NCBI RefSeq assembly: GCF_004028095.1
Contig: NZ_SBHM01000008.1
Coordinates: 1-46,572, forward strand
DNA: 46,572 bases
DNA from: Paenarthrobacter ureafaciens
GTDB taxonomy: Bacteria > Actinomycetota > Actinomycetes > Actinomycetales > Micrococcaceae
Direction of reading: 5' to 3'
The notes below the pieces were generated by a model. The model ran no database searches. It was not told the DNA's origin and saw only the letters and a list, made by a program, of their open reading frames with translations. Below are positions 11,357 to 21,519 of this stretch, one piece after another; positions within the stretch are counted from its first letter, which is position 1; the number at the start of each line of letters is the position of its first letter. Made by a program: the position numbers and the translations under genes.

Positions 11357-11446
11357 CCCGCCCGGGTACCCGCCATCCAGTGCGCCGCCCATCCTCTGCA
11401 CTGACCATGCTGCACGGCGGCGGCGTATGCTGTCCGCCCCGATCAC

Positions 11447-11452
11447 TAGACT
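11447..11452 (+). promoter_or_regulatory. Candidate -10 box of uvrC (leaderless)
   Basis: TAGACT, then 6 nt, then the GTG of uvrC. No Shine-Dalgarno sequence lies before the GTG. The same hexamer TAGACT occurs before sodA, rbpA and the ABC-F gene. Confidence 0.5.
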
Positions 11453-11458
11453 TGAAAC

Positions 11459-13471
11459 GTGGCACATCCAGCAAGTTACCGCCCTAAAACAGGCGAAATC
11501 CCCACCAACCCCGGCGTATACCGCTTCCGCGACCCGCACGGCCGCGTCATTTACGTGGGCAAGGCAAAGAACCTCCGTTCCAGGCTGAATTCGTATTTCG
11601 CCAATCCGGCGGGCCTGCTGCCCAAGACGCACGCCATGGTGCACGCCGCGAGCAGCGTCGAATGGACGGTGGTGGGCAGCGAGCTGGAGTCGCTGCAACT
11701 CGAGTACACGTGGATCAAAGAGTTCAAGCCGCGCTTCAACGTGGTGTTCCGGGACGACAAAACGTACCCGTACCTCGCAGTGACCATGGGGGAGAAGTAC
11801 CCCAGGGTCCAGGTCATGCGTGGCGAGAGGAAAAAGGGAACACGCTACTTTGGCCCCTACACCGCAGGCGCCATCCGCGAGACCATGGACACCCTGCTCC
11901 GGGTCTTCCCGGTCCGCAGTTGCAGCGCAGGCGTTTTCAAACGCGCCCAGGCCAGCGGCAGGCCGTGCCTCCTGGGGTACATCGACAAATGTGCCGCGCC
12001 GTGCGTGGGCCGGGTGAGCCCGGAGGAACACCGGGGCCTGGCCGAGGACTTTTGCTCCTTCATGGGCGGGGAAGCCAAACGGTTCATCAACAAGCTCGAG
12101 AAGGACATGGCCGCCGCGGTTGCCGAACTCGACTATGAGAGGGCAGCGCGCCTCCGGGACGACATCATCGCCCTTCGCAAGGTCTTTGAACGCAACGCAG
12201 TGGTCCTGTCCGAAGACACGGACGCCGATGTCTTCGCCCTGCACGATGACGAACTCGAAGCGTCCGTCCAGGTCTTCCACGTGCGCGGCGGGCGGGTCCG
12301 CGGCCAGCGTGGCTGGGTGGTGGAGAAAGTGGAAGACGCCACCACTCCCGAGCTCATTGAGCACTTGCTCCAGCAGGTTTACGGCGAGGACAGCGAAGTC
12401 CAGGGCCGCATTCCGCGCGAGGTCCTGGTTCCTGAAATCCCGAGCAACCATGACGAACTTTCCGAATGGCTGGCCGGCCTGCGTGGCGCCAAGGTGGACA
12501 TCCGAGTGCCGCAGCGGGGGGACAAGGCCGCCTTGATGTCCACCGTCAAGGAAAACGCGGAACAGGCCCTGAAGCTGCACAAGACCCGCCGGGCAGGGGA
12601 CATCACGGTGCGTTCCCTCGCCCTGCAGGAACTCCAGGAAGCACTGGAACTGCCTGTTCCGCTGCTTCGGATCGAATGCTTCGACATCTCCCACGTCCAG
12701 GGCACCAATGTGGTTGCATCCATGGTGGTGGTCGAGGACGGCCTGCCCAAGAAGTCCGACTACCGCAAGTTCTCCATTACCGGAGCGGCTGCCGCGGACG
12801 ACACCGCGGCAATGCACGACGTCCTCACCCGCAGGTTCAGGCACTATCTAAACGACAAGGCCGAGCAGGTGCCCGTGTCCGGTGAGATCGTCAACCCGCT
12901 CCAAAAGGCGGTGACGGGCGCTACCGAAGAGTCGCCGTCGGACCCGTCCCAACCGGCGCCGAAAGCCAAGTTCGCCTACCCGCCCAACCTGGTGGTGGTG
13001 GACGGCGGACAACCGCAGGTGAACGCCGCTGCGCGGGCCTTGGCCGAGCTGGGGATTGACGACGTCTACGTGGTGGGCTTGGCCAAAAGGCTTGAAGAGG
13101 TGTGGCTGCCGGACAGTGATTTTCCGGTGATCCTTCCGCGCACGTCCCAAGGCCTCTACCTGCTGCAACGTATCCGCGATGAGGCACACCGCTTCGCCAT
13201 CACGTTCCACCGGCAAAAGCGCGGCAAGGCCATGACGGTCTCGGCACTGGATGGTGTTCCCGGCCTGGGAGAAGCCAAGCGGAAGGCCCTCGTGGCGCAT
13301 TTCGGGTCCTTGAAGAAGATCAAGGCCGCTTCCGTCGAAGAACTGACGTCGGCCAAGGGGATCGGGCCCGCCCTGGCTGCCGCTGTTGTCCGGCACCTCG
13401 GTTCCGCAGAGAATACAGAGGACGCCGCACCGGCCATCAACATGACCACCGGCGAAATCCTGGAATCTTAG
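11459..13471 (+). CDS. uvrC: Excinuclease ABC subunit UvrC
   Basis: The 670-residue endonuclease that makes both incisions next to a UvrB-bound lesion. Domains in order: GIY-YIG nuclease (residues about 15-95, [23 protein letters not shown] region), a cysteine cluster around [15 protein letters not shown], a UVR UvrB-interaction helix (about 205-240, [17 protein letters not shown]), the RNase H-like C-terminal nuclease with IECFDISH and [12 protein letters not shown], and tandem helix-hairpin-helix motifs near 585-645 ([29 protein letters not shown]). An insertion near residues 470-505 ([15 protein letters not shown]) is linker-like. The GTG start follows TAGACT at 6 nt. It is followed by the rapZ-yvcK-whiA genes, as in most actinobacteria. 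Confidence 0.98.
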   Translation: MAHPASYRPKTGEIPTNPGVYRFRDPHGRVIYVGKAKNLRSRLNSYFANPAGLLPKTHAMVHAASSVEWTVVGSELESLQLEYTWIKEFKPRFNVVFRDDKTYPYLAVTMGEKYPRVQVMRGERKKGTRYFGPYTAGAIRETMDTLLRVFPVRSCSAGVFKRAQASGRPCLLGYIDKCAAPCVGRVSPEEHRGLAEDFCSFMGGEAKRFINKLEKDMAAAVAELDYERAARLRDDIIALRKVFERNAVVLSEDTDADVFALHDDELEASVQVFHVRGGRVRGQRGWVVEKVEDATTPELIEHLLQQVYGEDSEVQGRIPREVLVPEIPSNHDELSEWLAGLRGAKVDIRVPQRGDKAALMSTVKENAEQALKLHKTRRAGDITVRSLALQELQEALELPVPLLRIECFDISHVQGTNVVASMVVVEDGLPKKSDYRKFSITGAAAADDTAAMHDVLTRRFRHYLNDKAEQVPVSGEIVNPLQKAVTGATEESPSDPSQPAPKAKFAYPPNLVVVDGGQPQVNAAARALAELGIDDVYVVGLAKRLEEVWLPDSDFPVILPRTSQGLYLLQRIRDEAHRFAITFHRQKRGKAMTVSALDGVPGLGEAKRKALVAHFGSLKKIKAASVEELTSAKGIGPALAAAVVRHLGSAENTEDAAPAINMTTGEILES

Positions 13472-13582
13472 TTAGGGTAAGAACTTGACCGGTGGCCGCG
13501 TTCGCGATGCCGCCGGCGCATATGCCTGCCTTCAACAGGCGCTTTGTGGGACACACCACTTTCAGGGAAACGGGGACGACGG

Positions 13583-14506
13583 ATGGACGAGGCAACGGCA
13601 GGATCGGGCGCGGAGCAGGACGGGATGACCCCCGTCAAGCCGCCGGAGGCCGAACTGCTGGTGGTGACGGGCATGTCCGGGGCAGGCCGAAGCACCGCGT
13701 CGGACGCGCTGGAGGACCACGGTTGGTATGTGGTGGACAACCTTCCCCCGCAGATGCTGGGCACGCTCGCCGAGATCGTTTCCCATGCCCCCAAATCGAT
13801 CCCCAAACTGGCCGTCGTCGTTGATGTCCGGAGCAAGGACCTCTTCACGGACATCCAGACCGCCTTGGGTGCCCTGAGTGCCAGCGGCGTGACGTTCCGT
13901 GTCCTGTTCCTCGACGCCAGGGACGAAGTCCTGGTGCGCCGGTTCGAGCAGGGCCGCAGGCCGCATCCGCTGCAGGGCGGGGGACGCATCCTGGACGGCA
14001 TCGGAGTGGAGCGTGAGGTCCTCCGGGAACTCAAGGAACACGCCGACATCGTCCTGGATACCAGCGATTACAACGTCCATGGCCTGGCTACGGCGATCAC
14101 CGAACTGTTCAGCGACACCGGCCCGGTCACCCTCCGGCTGAACGTCATGAGCTTTGGCTTCAAGTACGGGCTTCCCGTGGATGCGAACTTCGTTGCCGAT
14201 GCCCGCTTCATTCCTAACCCGCATTGGGTTCCGCAATTGCGCCCGCATACGGGATTGGACCAGGACGTCAGCGACTACGTGCTGGCAGCCGACGGTGTCC
14301 ACGAGTTCGTCGACCGCTATGTCAGCGCCCTGGAGCCGGTACTTGACGGTTACCGCCAGGAGAACAAGCACTACGCCACGCTGGCCGTGGGCTGTACCGG
14401 CGGCAAGCACCGCTCGGTGGCTGTCGCCGTCGAGCTTTCCAAGCGGCTCGCGCAGTACCCGCGGGTGACCGTGACAACCACTCACCGAGACCTGGGTCGC
14501 GAGTAA
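13583..14506 (+). CDS. rapZ: RapZ-family nucleotide-binding protein
   Basis: A 307-residue RapZ/YvcJ-family P-loop protein. In E. coli RapZ is an adaptor that delivers the sRNA GlmZ to RNase E; the actinobacterial role is not defined. The P-loop reads GMSGAGRS (residues 30-37) with Arg at the position of the Walker A lysine. Other family signatures are [41 protein letters not shown] and the C-terminal [10 protein letters not shown] and THRDLGR. ATG 13583 is chosen because homology begins soon after and GGGGA precedes it; an upstream in-frame GTG (13544) is less likely. Its TAA overlaps the ATG of yvcK. Confidence 0.95.
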   Translation: MDEATAGSGAEQDGMTPVKPPEAELLVVTGMSGAGRSTASDALEDHGWYVVDNLPPQMLGTLAEIVSHAPKSIPKLAVVVDVRSKDLFTDIQTALGALSASGVTFRVLFLDARDEVLVRRFEQGRRPHPLQGGGRILDGIGVEREVLRELKEHADIVLDTSDYNVHGLATAITELFSDTGPVTLRLNVMSFGFKYGLPVDANFVADARFIPNPHWVPQLRPHTGLDQDVSDYVLAADGVHEFVDRYVSALEPVLDGYRQENKHYATLAVGCTGGKHRSVAVAVELSKRLAQYPRVTVTTTHRDLGRE

Positions 14507-15522
14507 TGGGCGTCCTCACCGGTCCGCTGCCGCTGATCCCGCCCAAAGGCGTTCCCGGCAGCCAGCAGGACAAGACCCCCTCCGTCGTCGCCCTCGGTGG
14601 CGGCCATGGGCTGGCCGCTTCCCTGTCCGCCCTGCGCCTTCTGACCTCCGAGCTGACGGCGATCGTCACGGTAGCGGACGACGGCGGTTCTTCCGGGCGC
14701 CTGCGGGACGAGTACGGCGTCCTCCCGCCCGGGGACCTGCGGATGGCACTCAGTGCGCTCTGTGATGACACCGATTGGGGCCGCACCTGGCGCGATGTCA
14801 TGCAGCACCGGTTCAACGCGGGAACCGCCAAAGGTGGTTCACTGGACAATCACGCCATGGGCAACCTGCTGATCGTGACGCTGTGGGAACTGCTGGGCGA
14901 TACTGTGGCAGGCCTCAAGTGGGCCGGCGCGCTGCTGGGTGCCCGCGGACAGGTCCTGCCCATGTCCAGCGTGCCGCTGACCATCGAAGGGCAAGCCCGG
15001 GTGGAACTTCCCGGAGGCGGTCATGAGCTGCAGACGGTGCGCGGCCAGGCCAAATGCGCGGTAGCCGGAAAGCTCGAGGAGGTCCGGCTCCTTCCCGAGG
15101 ACGCACCGGCCTGCACAGAAGCGCTGACCGCCATTGAGCTGGCCGACTGGGTCATCCTGGGCCCCGGCTCCTGGTACACCTCGGTACTGCCGCACCTCCT
15201 GTTGCCCGAACTTCGCCAGGCATTGGGGGAGACAACCGCAAAACGCTGCCTCACCATGAATCTCGACGTCGAGACCAAGGAAACCTCAGGCATGACCGCC
15301 GCCGACCATTTGGATGTCCTGCGGCGCTACGCCCCGGAATTCAGCGTGGACGTTGTGCTTGCCGACCCGGCCGCCGTACAGGACCTCAAAGCCTTCGAGA
15401 AGGCCGCCGGGATGATCGGGGCCGAAGTCGTCTTGGGTAGAGTAGGGGCGTCGAGACGCAGGCCCGTCCATGACCCACTGCTCCTGGCGGCGGCGTACCA
15501 CGATATCTTTGGGAACAGTTAG
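14506..15522 (+). CDS. yvcK: Gluconeogenesis factor YvcK/CofD-like protein
   Basis: A 338-residue member of the UPF0052/YvcK family. In Bacillus and mycobacteria it is needed for growth on gluconeogenic carbon sources and for cell-wall precursor supply, and it binds UDP-sugars. The N-terminal [20 protein letters not shown] (residues 27-46) is the Rossmann-like nucleotide site, followed by [16 protein letters not shown] and PPGDLRMAL, both hallmarks. Conserved [19 protein letters not shown] lies near residue 250. It starts within the rapZ stop (TAATG overlap) and ends 13 bp before whiA, so the three genes form one operon. Confidence 0.95.
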   Translation: MGVLTGPLPLIPPKGVPGSQQDKTPSVVALGGGHGLAASLSALRLLTSELTAIVTVADDGGSSGRLRDEYGVLPPGDLRMALSALCDDTDWGRTWRDVMQHRFNAGTAKGGSLDNHAMGNLLIVTLWELLGDTVAGLKWAGALLGARGQVLPMSSVPLTIEGQARVELPGGGHELQTVRGQAKCAVAGKLEEVRLLPEDAPACTEALTAIELADWVILGPGSWYTSVLPHLLLPELRQALGETTAKRCLTMNLDVETKETSGMTAADHLDVLRRYAPEFSVDVVLADPAAVQDLKAFEKAAGMIGAEVVLGRVGASRRRPVHDPLLLAAAYHDIFGNS

Positions 15523-15535
15523 GAATACATACGCG

Positions 15536-16516
15536 ATGGCACTTACCGCGTCGGTCAAGGACGAACTGTCCCGGCTGGACATCAAGAAGTCCTCAGTCCG
15601 CAAGGCCGAAGTCTCGGCCATGCTCCGGTTTGCGGGCGGCCTGCACATTATTTCGGGCCGGATCGTCATCGAGGCCGAGGTGGACCTGGCTTCCACCGCC
15701 CGGCGGCTTCGGGCGGCCATTGCCGAGGTTTACGGCCACCAAAGCGAAATCATCGTCGTCTCCGGCGGTGGCCTCCGCCGCGGCAGCCGCTACGTCGTGC
15801 GCGTGGTCCGCGACGGCGAGGCGCTGGCCCGGCAAACCGGCCTCCTGGACGGCCGGGGCCGGCCTGTGCGGGGGCTGCCGTCGGTGGTCGTCAACGGTTC
15901 GGCGGCGGATGCGGAGGCCGTGTGGCGCGGGGCCTTCCTCGCCCACGGCTCGCTCACGGAACCGGGACGGTCCTCCTCCTTGGAGGTGACGTGCCCGGGT
16001 CCCGAGTCCGCATTGGCACTGGTCGGCGCAGCACGCCGCCTTGGCATCCAGGCCAAAGCACGCGAGGTACGGGGAGTTGACCGTGTGGTCATCCGCGACG
16101 GCGACACCATCGCCGCGTTGCTGACCCGGATGGGCGCCCACGATGCACTGATGGTGTGGGAAGAACGGCGCATGCGGAAGGAAGTGCGCGCCACGGCCAA
16201 CAGGTTGGCCAACTTCGACGACGCCAACCTGCGCCGCTCCGCCCAAGCGGCCGTTGCTGCCGGCGCCAGGGTCGACAGGGCCTTGGAGATCCTCGGCGAC
16301 GACGTTCCCGAGCACCTGAAATACGCGGGGGAGCTGCGGGTTGCCCACAAGCAGGCAAGCCTGGATGAGCTGGGCCGGCTTGCCGATCCGCCTATGACCA
16401 AAGACGCGATCGCCGGACGCATCCGGCGTCTGCTGGCCATGGCGGACAAACGCGCTCTCGACTTGGGCATCCCGGGTACAGAGGCAAATGTGACTCCGGA
16501 AATGATGGACGAATAG
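15536..16516 (+). CDS. whiA: DNA-binding protein WhiA (sporulation/cell division regulator family)
   Basis: A 326-residue WhiA protein: an N-terminal degenerate LAGLIDADG homing-endonuclease-like domain (about 1-200) and a C-terminal helix-turn-helix (about 225-305, DEVPEHL-like region into [21 protein letters not shown]). WhiA activates sporulation septation in Streptomyces and affects division and chromosome segregation in other Gram-positives. ATG 15536 is chosen because [14 protein letters not shown] is the canonical start; AGGA lies about 10 nt upstream. It is the third gene of the rapZ-yvcK-whiA operon. In a non-sporulating coccus/rod such as Arthrobacter its targets are unknown. Confidence 0.96.
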   Translation: MALTASVKDELSRLDIKKSSVRKAEVSAMLRFAGGLHIISGRIVIEAEVDLASTARRLRAAIAEVYGHQSEIIVVSGGGLRRGSRYVVRVVRDGEALARQTGLLDGRGRPVRGLPSVVVNGSAADAEAVWRGAFLAHGSLTEPGRSSSLEVTCPGPESALALVGAARRLGIQAKAREVRGVDRVVIRDGDTIAALLTRMGAHDALMVWEERRMRKEVRATANRLANFDDANLRRSAQAAVAAGARVDRALEILGDDVPEHLKYAGELRVAHKQASLDELGRLADPPMTKDAIAGRIRRLLAMADKRALDLGIPGTEANVTPEMMDE

Positions 16517-16581
16517 CCGCCGCCCATAGAATCGACAGGGTGCGGGGGAAATACTCCGGGGGCCAGTCGGGTTGTCGCCCG

Positions 16582-16587
16582 TAGACT
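16582..16587 (+). promoter_or_regulatory. Candidate -10 box of sodA
   Basis: TAGACT lies 105 bp before the sodA start and would place the transcript start near 16594. No recognisable -35 box is present. The resulting leader contains the two hairpins at 16617-16673. Confidence 0.4.
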
Positions 16588-16616
16588 CAACAGGAGGCTT
16601 CTCCGCCCAAGGGTTT

Positions 16617-16673
16617 CCGGCCGGTTCATCGGCCGGATGAACAGAACGAGAGTTACCAACCGGACTTCGGTCC
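16617..16673 (+). promoter_or_regulatory. Two hairpins in the sodA leader
   Basis: A 7-bp stem CCGGCCG/CGGCCGG (16617-16623, 16630-16636) with a 6-nt loop is followed by a GGAC-TTCG-GTCC UUCG tetraloop hairpin (16662-16673). The second ends 9 nt before the GGAGG ribosome binding site. They may stabilise the mRNA or tune its translation; no known riboswitch is recognised. Confidence 0.4.
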
Positions 16674-16691
16674 ACTACATTGGAGGATTTC

Positions 16692-17315
16692 GTGACAGAG
16701 TACGTCCTGCCCGAGCTCGGCTACGACTACGCAGCACTGGAGCCGCACATTTCGGCGAAGACCATGGAGCTGCACCACAGCAAGCACCATGCCGCCTACG
16801 TTGCCGGCGCCAACAACGCCCTCGCACAGCTGGCGGAAGCCCGCGAAAAGGGTGATTTCGCCAACATCAACCGCCTCTCCAAGGACCTGGCGTTCCACAC
16901 CGGCGGCCACATCAACCACTCCGTGTTCTGGAACAACATCTCCCCGGACGGTGGCGACAAGCCCGAAGGCGAGCTCTCGGCAGCCATCGAGGATGCCTTT
17001 GGCTCGTTCGATGCCTTCCGCGCTCAGTTCACTGCTGCAGCACTTGCCCTGCAGGGGTCCGGCTGGGCCTTCCTTGCCTACGAGCCCATTGGCGGCAACC
17101 TCGTGATCGAACAGCTCTACGATCAGCAGGGCAACGTTGCCGTGGGCACCACCCCGCTGCTCATGCTCGACACGTGGGAGCACGCTTTCTACCTGGACTA
17201 CGTCAACGTCAAGGCTGACTACGTGAAGGCTTTCTGGAACATCGTCAACTGGGCGGACGTAGCCAAGCGCTTCGAAGCAGCCCGCGCCAACGCCACGGGG
17301 CTCATCGTTCTCTAG
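16692..17315 (+). CDS. sodA: Superoxide dismutase, Mn/Fe family (probably Mn)
   Basis: A 207-residue enzyme that dismutates superoxide to oxygen and hydrogen peroxide. Metal ligands are visible as His28 (in HHSKHH), His76 ([10 protein letters not shown]), Asp160 and His164 ([15 protein letters not shown]). Position 145 is Gln in YDQQGN; in mycobacterial enzymes Gln here goes with manganese and His with iron, so manganese is inferred. GTG 16692 is chosen over an in-frame TTG at 16680 because GGAGG at 16682-16686 sits 5 nt before it. There is no signal peptide, so the protein is cytoplasmic unless exported without a leader. It has its own leader and a terminator-like hairpin downstream. Confidence 0.96.
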   Translation: MTEYVLPELGYDYAALEPHISAKTMELHHSKHHAAYVAGANNALAQLAEAREKGDFANINRLSKDLAFHTGGHINHSVFWNNISPDGGDKPEGELSAAIEDAFGSFDAFRAQFTAAALALQGSGWAFLAYEPIGGNLVIEQLYDQQGNVAVGTTPLLMLDTWEHAFYLDYVNVKADYVKAFWNIVNWADVAKRFEAARANATGLIVL

Positions 17316-17385
17316 TTGGTGAGGCCGCGTTCATTGAGGTGTAACAAAAGTCACATTTCAGTGAAATAGGCCCAAATGCTGAAAT

Positions 17386-17413
17386 GCCTGCCTCCGCAGT
17401 TGCGGGGGCAGGC
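17386..17413 (+). terminator. Terminator-like hairpin after sodA
   Basis: A 12-bp stem (GCCTGCCTCCGC pairing with GCGGGGGCAGGC, one G-T wobble) with an AGTT loop lies about 70 bp after the sodA stop. The T-tract is poor (TCAGTTAAAC). It is probably the sodA terminator. Confidence 0.6.
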
Positions 17414-17424
17414 TCAGTTAAACG

Positions 17425-17430
17425 TAAGAT
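17425..17430 (+). promoter_or_regulatory. Candidate -10 box of gap
   Basis: TAAGAT lies just after the sodA terminator hairpin. Transcription from it would start near 17437 and give a leader of about 145 nt. No convincing -35 box is visible. Confidence 0.35.
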
Positions 17431-17438
17431 GGATCACG

Positions 17439-17539
17439 GAAGGCGGTTAGCCTTCAGCAACGTGGCTGGTCGCCCTCCGATCTGATAATCACCTCTGCCC
17501 AATGACGTGCGGGGTCTGTTGGTTGGACCCAAATCCAAC
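17439..17539 (+). promoter_or_regulatory. Structured leader of gap
   Basis: The leader contains a perfect hairpin GAAGGC-GGTTA-GCCTTC (17439-17455). Further down are two overlapping, mutually exclusive stems: GGGTC/GACCC (17512-17516 with 17526-17530) and GTTGGA/TCCAAC (17522-17527 with 17534-17539). The layout could be an RNA switch or attenuation-like control; no known family is recognised. AAGGAG at 17566-17571 serves gap. Confidence 0.35.
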
Positions 17540-17576
17540 TCACGAGGCGTGCTTGCAAGAGCACCAAGGAGATTGA

Positions 17577-18593
<1,017 letters not shown>

Positions 18594-18602
18594 GGTAGAC
18601 AC

Positions 18603-19829
18603 ATGACATCTCACACCCTCAACGAACTCATCGCTGAAGGTGTCCGCGGGCGGTACATTCTGGTTCGAAGTGACCTGAATGTGCCGCTCGACGGCTCTAC
18701 AGTGACCGATGACGGCCGCATCAAGGCTTCCCTTCCGGTCCTTAAGAAGCTCTCGGACGCCGGTGCCCGCGTGCTCGTAACCGCCCACCTCGGACGCCCC
18801 AAGGGAACTCCCGAGGAAAAGTACTCCCTCAAGCCTGCTGCAGCCCGTCTTGCTGAGCTCGCCGACTTCAAGGTCCAGTTGGCCGAAGATACCGTCGGAG
18901 AGTCCGCCAAGGCCCTCGCTGCGGCGTTGCAGGATGGTGAGGTGCTCATCCTGGAGAACGTCCGTTTCGACGCACGCGAAACCAGCAAGGACGACGCCGA
19001 ACGTGGCTCCTTTGCTGACGAGCTTGTAGCGCTGACCGGGGACAATGGAGCATTCGTGGATGACGCTTTCGGCGCCGTCCACCGCAAGCACGCCAGCGTC
19101 TACGACGTCGCTACCCGCTTGCCCGCTTACCTGGGCGACCTCGTCCACACCGAGGTTGAGGTCCTCCGGAAGCTCACCACGGACACGCAGCGGCCGTATG
19201 TGGTGGTGCTCGGCGGTTCCAAGGTCTCGGACAAGCTCGCGGTTATTGACAACCTCCTGGGCAAGGCGGACACCATCCTCGTTGGTGGCGGCATGCTGTT
19301 CACCTTCCTGGCAGCGGCCGGCCACAAGGTGGCGGGCAGCCTGCTGGAAGAGGACCAGATTCCCGTTGTGCAGGACTACCTCAAGCGCGCTGCCGACGCC
19401 GGTACGTCATTCGTCATCCCGACCGACGTCGTGGTCGCTTCCAAGTTCGCCGCAGACGCGGAGCACGAGGTAGTGAAGGCCGACGCCATTGAGGAAAGCT
19501 CTTTCGGCAAGAGCGGTATCGGTTTGGACATTGGTCCGGAATCAGCTTCCGCCTTTGCTGCCCAGATCGAGGGTGCCAAGACCGTTTTCTGGAACGGCCC
19601 CATGGGCGTTTTCGAGTTCGAGGCCTTCTCCGGCGGCACACGTGCCATCGCCCAGGCCCTGACGGACACCGTGGCTTTCACGGTGGTTGGCGGCGGCGAT
19701 TCGGCTGCGGCCGTTCGTACCCTCGGGTTCGAGGACTCGCAGTTCGGCCACATCTCCACCGGCGGCGGTGCCAGCCTTGAGTACCTCGAGGGCAAGGAAC
19801 TTCCGGGCCTCAGCGTCCTGGACCGCTAA
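18603..19829 (+). CDS. pgk: Phosphoglycerate kinase
   Basis: The 408-residue glycolytic kinase that transfers the acyl phosphate of 1,3-bisphosphoglycerate to ADP. The substrate-binding RSDLNVPLD is at residues 20-28, [10 protein letters not shown] at about 59, [11 protein letters not shown] near 203, and the nucleotide-binding [10 protein letters not shown] and GGGDSAAAV toward the C-terminus. The length is normal. It is 9 bp downstream of gap and is separated from tpiA by a hairpin at 19841-19872. No abnormal residues were noticed. Confidence 0.98.
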   Translation: MTSHTLNELIAEGVRGRYILVRSDLNVPLDGSTVTDDGRIKASLPVLKKLSDAGARVLVTAHLGRPKGTPEEKYSLKPAAARLAELADFKVQLAEDTVGESAKALAAALQDGEVLILENVRFDARETSKDDAERGSFADELVALTGDNGAFVDDAFGAVHRKHASVYDVATRLPAYLGDLVHTEVEVLRKLTTDTQRPYVVVLGGSKVSDKLAVIDNLLGKADTILVGGGMLFTFLAAAGHKVAGSLLEEDQIPVVQDYLKRAADAGTSFVIPTDVVVASKFAADAEHEVVKADAIEESSFGKSGIGLDIGPESASAFAAQIEGAKTVFWNGPMGVFEFEAFSGGTRAIAQALTDTVAFTVVGGGDSAAAVRTLGFEDSQFGHISTGGGASLEYLEGKELPGLSVLDR

Positions 19830-19840
19830 ATCAGCAATCC

Positions 19841-19872
19841 GGCCGGCGGGACGCCCCTGCGTTCCGCCGGCC
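19841..19872 (+). terminator. Hairpin between pgk and tpiA
   Basis: Arms GGCCGGCGGGA (from 19841) and TTCCGCCGGCC (to 19872) pair over about 10 bp around a 10-nt loop and are followed by a weak T-rich stretch (GTTCACTTTTC). It may terminate or attenuate gap-pgk transcription before tpiA. Confidence 0.55.
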
Positions 19873-19904
19873 GTTCACTTTTCACAAGCAATCTTGGAGT
19901 TCAC

Positions 19905-20720
19905 GTGACTACTTCTGACAACGGCAACTTCGTCCGCAAACCCTTCATCGCCGGCAACTGGAAGATGAACATGGACCATGTCCAGGGCATCACCTTGTTG
20001 CAGAAGCTGGCGTGGACGCTTTCGGACGCCAAACATGACTACAACCGTGTTGAAGTTGCCGTCTTCCCTCCGTTCACAGACCTTCGCGGTGTGCAGACGC
20101 TCGTCCAGGGCGACGAACTGGACGTCGTCTACGGCGGCCAGGACCTTTCCCAGTTTGATTCCGGCGCGTACACGGGAGACATCTCCGGTCAATTCCTGAA
20201 CAAACTGGGTTGCGCCTATGTCCTGGTTGGGCACAGCGAACGCCGCACCATCCACAACGAATCCGACGAGGTCCTGAACGCCAAGGTCAAGGCCGCGTTC
20301 CGCCACGAGGTCACCCCCGTCTTGTGCGTTGGTGAAGGCCTCGAGGTGCGCCAAGCGGGCACCCATGTGGACCACACGCTGGCCCAGCTGCGGGCCGGGG
20401 TCGAGGGCCTCACGGCAGAGCAGGCAGCTCAGCTTGTGGTTGCGTACGAGCCCGTGTGGGCCATCGGCACCGGCGAAGTGGCTGGCCCGGACGATGCACA
20501 GGAGATGTGCGCAGCCATCCGCGCTGAACTTGCGGAACTGTTCGACGCCGATGTGGCAGGGAAGACCCGGCTGCTCTATGGCGGATCGGTCAAGGCCAAC
20601 AACGCTGCGGCCATCATGGCCGAGACCGACGTCGATGGCCTGCTTGTGGGTGGCGCCAGCCTTGACCCGGCCGAGTTTGCTAACATTGTCAGGTTCGAGA
20701 GCCACGTCGCCAAGGGCTAG
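19905..20720 (+). CDS. tpiA: Triose-phosphate isomerase
   Basis: The 271-residue enzyme that interconverts dihydroxyacetone phosphate and glyceraldehyde 3-phosphate. GNWKMNM carries the catalytic Lys near residue 19; the electrophilic His is in VGHSERR, the catalytic Glu in [11 protein letters not shown] (loop 6 follows), and the phosphate-binding [11 protein letters not shown] is near the C-terminus. It is slightly longer than the usual 250-260 residues because of the N-terminal extension [17 protein letters not shown] 19905 has GGAG 6 nt upstream. It continues the glycolytic gene cluster; secG starts 36 bp after its stop. Confidence 0.98.
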   Translation: MTTSDNGNFVRKPFIAGNWKMNMDHVQGITLLQKLAWTLSDAKHDYNRVEVAVFPPFTDLRGVQTLVQGDELDVVYGGQDLSQFDSGAYTGDISGQFLNKLGCAYVLVGHSERRTIHNESDEVLNAKVKAAFRHEVTPVLCVGEGLEVRQAGTHVDHTLAQLRAGVEGLTAEQAAQLVVAYEPVWAIGTGEVAGPDDAQEMCAAIRAELAELFDADVAGKTRLLYGGSVKANNAAAIMAETDVDGLLVGGASLDPAEFANIVRFESHVAKG

Positions 20721-20756
20721 TCGGGCTCCCGTTTTCCGTTTCTTCGAAAGGCCGTC

Positions 20757-21014
20757 GTGGACGTTCTTCAAGTCATCCTGCAGATCCTGCTGGGCATCAC
20801 CAGCCTCCTGCTGACCTTGCTCATCCTCCTGCACAAGGGCCGCGGTGGCGGCTTGTCGGATATGTTCGGCGGTGGCATGAGTTCCGGGCTGAGTTCGTCC
20901 GGCGTCGCTGAGCGGAACCTGAACAGGTTTACCATCATCCTGGGTGTTACGTGGGGTGTGGTGATCATCGGGCTGGGCCTGATCATGCGCTTCACCTCCG
21001 GTGGGGATTCCTAG
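20757..21014 (+). CDS. secG: Preprotein translocase subunit SecG
   Basis: The 85-residue accessory subunit of the SecYEG channel in the cytoplasmic membrane. Two transmembrane helices are visible (residues about 4-24 and 60-80). The conserved cytoplasmic loop KGRGGGLSDMFGGGMSSGLSSSG lies between them, described here in two parts as KGRGGGLSDMFGG then the Ser-rich segment. GTG 20757 is preceded by AAAGG. tpiA-secG adjacency is typical of actinobacteria. Confidence 0.96.
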   Translation: MDVLQVILQILLGITSLLLTLLILLHKGRGGGLSDMFGGGMSSGLSSSGVAERNLNRFTIILGVTWGVVIIGLGLIMRFTSGGDS

Positions 21015-21052
21015 CCTTCATCCGAAGGGTGCCGCCGTCCGCGCCCTGGCAT

Positions 21053-21058
21053 TAGACT
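21053..21058 (+). promoter_or_regulatory. Candidate -10 box of rbpA
   Basis: TAGACT lies between secG and rbpA. A start near 21065 would put the 14-bp hairpin at 21067-21098 at the extreme 5' end of the rbpA mRNA. Confidence 0.4.
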
Positions 21059-21066
21059 GAGCGTGT

Positions 21067-21098
21067 CGGCCTGAAAGGCCTACTGGCCTTTCAGGCCG
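21067..21098 (+). other. 14-bp perfect hairpin between secG and rbpA
   Basis: CGGCCTGAAAGGCC, a TACT loop and the exact complement form a 14-bp stem. It is not followed by a T-tract (ATCACC). Either it ends the secG transcript, or, given TAGACT just upstream, it is the 5' cap-like structure of the rbpA leader, whose AGGGGATC ribosome binding site lies further down. Confidence 0.7.
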
Positions 21099-21123
21099 AT
21101 CACCGAGTCGCTAGGGGATCGAA

Positions 21124-21519
21124 ATGGTTCATGGCACGCAAGGTTACCGGGGCACCCGGGTGGGCGTAGCCCAGGGGTCGCCTCCCAGAAATCACAGTGA
21201 TCATAGTGATGGAGAACAACTGCCGCGTATTCGTGTTCCCTATTGGTGCGCCAAGGGACACGAGACGCGGCTTGTTTTTCTTAAGCTGCCCGAAGATCAG
21301 ATACCAGTGAGCTGGGATTGCCCGAAGTGCGGGCTACCCGCCTCCAGGGATCCGCTGCACCCGGCTTCGGCACGTTCCGAGGACGAGATTTTCAAGTCGC
21401 ACCTGGACTACGTTAAAGAAAGACGCTCCAGCCAGGACGCGGAAAAGGTCTTGGCCGGAGCGCTTGAACGCCTACGCGCCCGCGGGGTCCTTCCGGACCA
21501 GCTGCTGGGGGACGCGTGA
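21124..21519 (+). CDS. rbpA: RNA polymerase-binding protein RbpA
   Basis: A 131-residue actinobacteria-specific transcription factor that binds principal sigma factors and RNA polymerase and stabilises open complexes. The N-terminal tail MVHGTQGYRGTRVG is diagnostic. Zinc-ligand candidates are Cys42 and His46 (CAKGH) and Cys66/Cys69 (CPKC). The sigma-interacting C-terminal region is KSHLDYVKERRSSQDAEK onward. AGGGG precedes ATG 21124. Its last 48 bp overlap the 3' end of pgl on the other strand. The linker between tail and zinc core (residues 18-34) is His/Ser-rich and rather long. Confidence 0.96.
   Translation: MVHGTQGYRGTRVGVAQGSPPRNHSDHSDGEQLPRIRVPYWCAKGHETRLVFLKLPEDQIPVSWDCPKCGLPASRDPLHPASARSEDEIFKSHLDYVKERRSSQDAEKVLAGALERLRARGVLPDQLLGDA

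Noticed and set aside
13544..13582. Longer RapZ from GTG 13544
   Set aside because: The extra 13 residues lack homology and the later ATG has a better upstream purine-rich stretch.
16680..16691. TTG start for sodA at 16680
   Set aside because: It would place the GGAGG ribosome binding site inside the coding sequence; GTG 16692 is spaced correctly.
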